In this document: in pieces, positions 60,966 to 64,000 of the stretch
How the letters are laid out: each line of letters begins with the position of its first letter
Position numbering within the stretch: the stretch's first letter is position 1
NCBI RefSeq assembly: GCF_039852015.1
Contig: NZ_CP156628.1
Coordinates: 124,001-188,000, forward strand
Reading direction: 5' to 3'
DNA: 64,000 nucleotides
Source: Robbsia sp. KACC 23696
GTDB lineage: Bacteria; Pseudomonadota; Gammaproteobacteria; Burkholderiales; Burkholderiaceae
The notes under the pieces: generated by a model
What the model saw: the letters and a program-made list of their open reading frames with translations, nothing else
Databases searched by the model: none
Told to the model about the DNA's origin: nothing
Made by a program: the position numbers and the translations under genes

Positions 60966-61724
60966 ATGTTGGACAGACGGGACTGGATTGCCGGCTTGGA
61001 AAAAGGGTTGTCGATTCTCGAGGCATTCGATGCCGAGCATCCCCGGATGACGCCGACACAGGCCGCCGCGCGCACCGGCTTGACGCGCACGGCGGCGCGT
61101 CGCTACCTGCTGACCCTGCAATCGCTTGGCTATCTTCGCGGCGACGGCAAGCTATTCGAGTTGACGCCGCGCGTGCTGCGCGTAGGGTGGTCGTATTTCG
61201 ATTCCGCGCGCTTGCCGCGCATGGTGCAGCCTTATCTCCAGCAACTGAGCGCGACGATCGACGAGCCGGTCTATGTCAGCGTCCTGGACGACTGGGAACT
61301 GGTTTTTATCGCGCGCAACAGCACGTCGCGGGTCATGAGCACCGGCTTTGTACTCGGCGCACGCGTGCCGGCGCCACTGACGTCGCCGGGCGTCGTCCAA
61401 CTCGCCTCGCGCGATGACGAAGCGGGACTGGCGCAATGGCTCGATGCGGCGATCTTGACGCCGTTCACGCCGCATACGATCACGCATAAGGATCGCTTGC
61501 TGGAGAAAGTTCGCCAGGCGGCAAAAGATGGGTATGCGGTGATCGAGCAGCAACTGCAGGTGGGCGTCCGGGGCGTGGCCGTGCCGTTGAAGGATCGTCA
61601 TGGGCAGGTTGTCGCCGCGCTGAGCACGAATATGCTGATCGGTCAGGAGACAACCGATGCCGCCGTGGCCCGTGTCCTGCAGCCCCTTCGCGACACGGCC
61701 TTGTCGATGTTGAACGTCTTGTGA
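60966..61724 (+). CDS. IclR-family regulator, PcaR/PobR-like
   Basis: A 252-residue IclR protein from ATG 60966 with GGAG 8 bases upstream (TTG 60954 is an alternative). N-terminal winged helix (GLEKGLSILEAFDAEHPRMT, then AARTGLTRTAARRYLLTLQSLGYL) and C-terminal ligand domain (RVGWSYFDSARLPRMVQPYLQQL, VFIARNST, and QEQQLQVGVRGVAVPLKDRHG-like sequence EQQLQVGVRGVAVPL). The wording RTAARRYLLTLQSLGYL and LELTPRVL-like parts match PcaR, PcaU and PobR, activators for protocatechuate or 4-hydroxybenzoate genes. It likely controls the divergent MHS transporter. Confidence 0.85.
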   Translation: MLDRRDWIAGLEKGLSILEAFDAEHPRMTPTQAAARTGLTRTAARRYLLTLQSLGYLRGDGKLFELTPRVLRVGWSYFDSARLPRMVQPYLQQLSATIDEPVYVSVLDDWELVFIARNSTSRVMSTGFVLGARVPAPLTSPGVVQLASRDDEAGLAQWLDAAILTPFTPHTITHKDRLLEKVRQAAKDGYAVIEQQLQVGVRGVAVPLKDRHGQVVAALSTNMLIGQETTDAAVARVLQPLRDTALSMLNVL

Positions 61725-61750
61725 CCGGACGCTGACGTCGCGTAAGTCGC

Positions 61751-61790
61751 AAAAAAAGCGCTTCGGGTCGATAAAACCCGAGGCGCTTTG
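61751..61790. terminator. Bidirectional terminator between iclR and icd
   Basis: A stem of about 14 bp (arms about 61755-61768 and 61776-61789, one G-U pair) is flanked by seven A on the left, which read as T7 on the minus strand. It is thus an excellent intrinsic terminator for icd (minus) and a weaker one for the IclR gene (plus). Confidence 0.88.
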
Positions 61791-61875
61791 CTTGTGCCGC
61801 ATCCATCCATCGCGCGTTGCCGCGCTCGATCGTGCGTCCGGCGCCAGGTGGTGTATTGCCTGGCGCCTCGGAGTA

Positions 61876-64000
<2,125 letters not shown>

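Overview
The window looks like a chromosomal segment of a beta-proteobacterium of the Burkholderiaceae (Burkholderia/Paraburkholderia/Robbsia-like). The pointers are high G+C, C/G-ending codons, a hopanoid-associated epimerase (HpnA-like), a type-II lumazine synthase, Burkholderia-type trimeric porins, a monomeric NADP-isocitrate dehydrogenase, a galactarate cluster and very many major-facilitator (MFS) transporters. I see no tRNA, rRNA, CRISPR array, insertion sequence, integrase or phage gene. The genus is inference; the gene families are read from the sequence.

Layout. 0-3.5 kb: end of ribH2, an MFS transporter, a Zur-like regulator with a His-rich N-terminus, and hpnA. 3.6-13.5 kb: a complete seven-gene wsp chemosensory operon (wspA-B-C-D-E-F-R), which in other bacteria senses surface contact and makes cyclic-di-GMP. 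It is the largest system here and has oddities: long low-complexity linkers, a hexanucleotide repeat in wspE, and a WspR without the canonical RxxD inhibitory site. 13.5-27.8 kb: two porins, a WaaC-like heptosyltransferase, a PRC-barrel-like lipoprotein next to an MFS protein, a 735-residue EF-hand-like membrane protein of unknown role, an HxlR/SDR divergent pair, a GNAT enzyme, a small exported protein, a peptide-deformylase-like protein lacking two of three metal ligands, and a multidrug MFS pump.

28.2-36.3 kb: a galactarate (aldarate) catabolic cluster: GntR/FadR regulator, GudP-like permease and kdgD on the minus strand, facing garD, an enolase-superfamily dehydratase-like gene and a second permease on the plus strand. 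An operator-like palindrome lies in the kdgD/garD intergenic region. 36.4-45.5 kb: glutathione transferase, MFS, an FAD amino-acid oxidase-like enzyme, glutathionyl-hydroquinone reductase, an AbrB-family membrane protein divergent from a TetR regulator across a perfect palindrome, and a MEDS-domain sensor next to a hybrid histidine kinase. 45.6-50.5 kb: zwf, then a MarR regulator and MFS pump with a strong MarR-type operator, and a CaiB/BaiF CoA-transferase.

50.5-64 kb: ActP-like symporter with its DUF485 partner, LysR regulator, AAHS aromatic-acid transporter, Sel1-repeat protein, a TIM-barrel protein resembling dehydroshikimate dehydratases, a 642-bp gene-free stretch, a tiny membrane protein next to a rubredoxin-tailed protein, a Cys-containing exported protein, a ShiA-like transporter divergent from a PcaR-like IclR regulator, and monomeric icd running off the right edge.

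The strongest candidates for new biology are the modified Wsp system, the degenerate deformylase, the 42-residue membrane protein/rubredoxin pair, the EF-hand-like 735-residue protein, and the three operator-like sites around the MarR/MFS pair, one of which spans two convergent stop codons.
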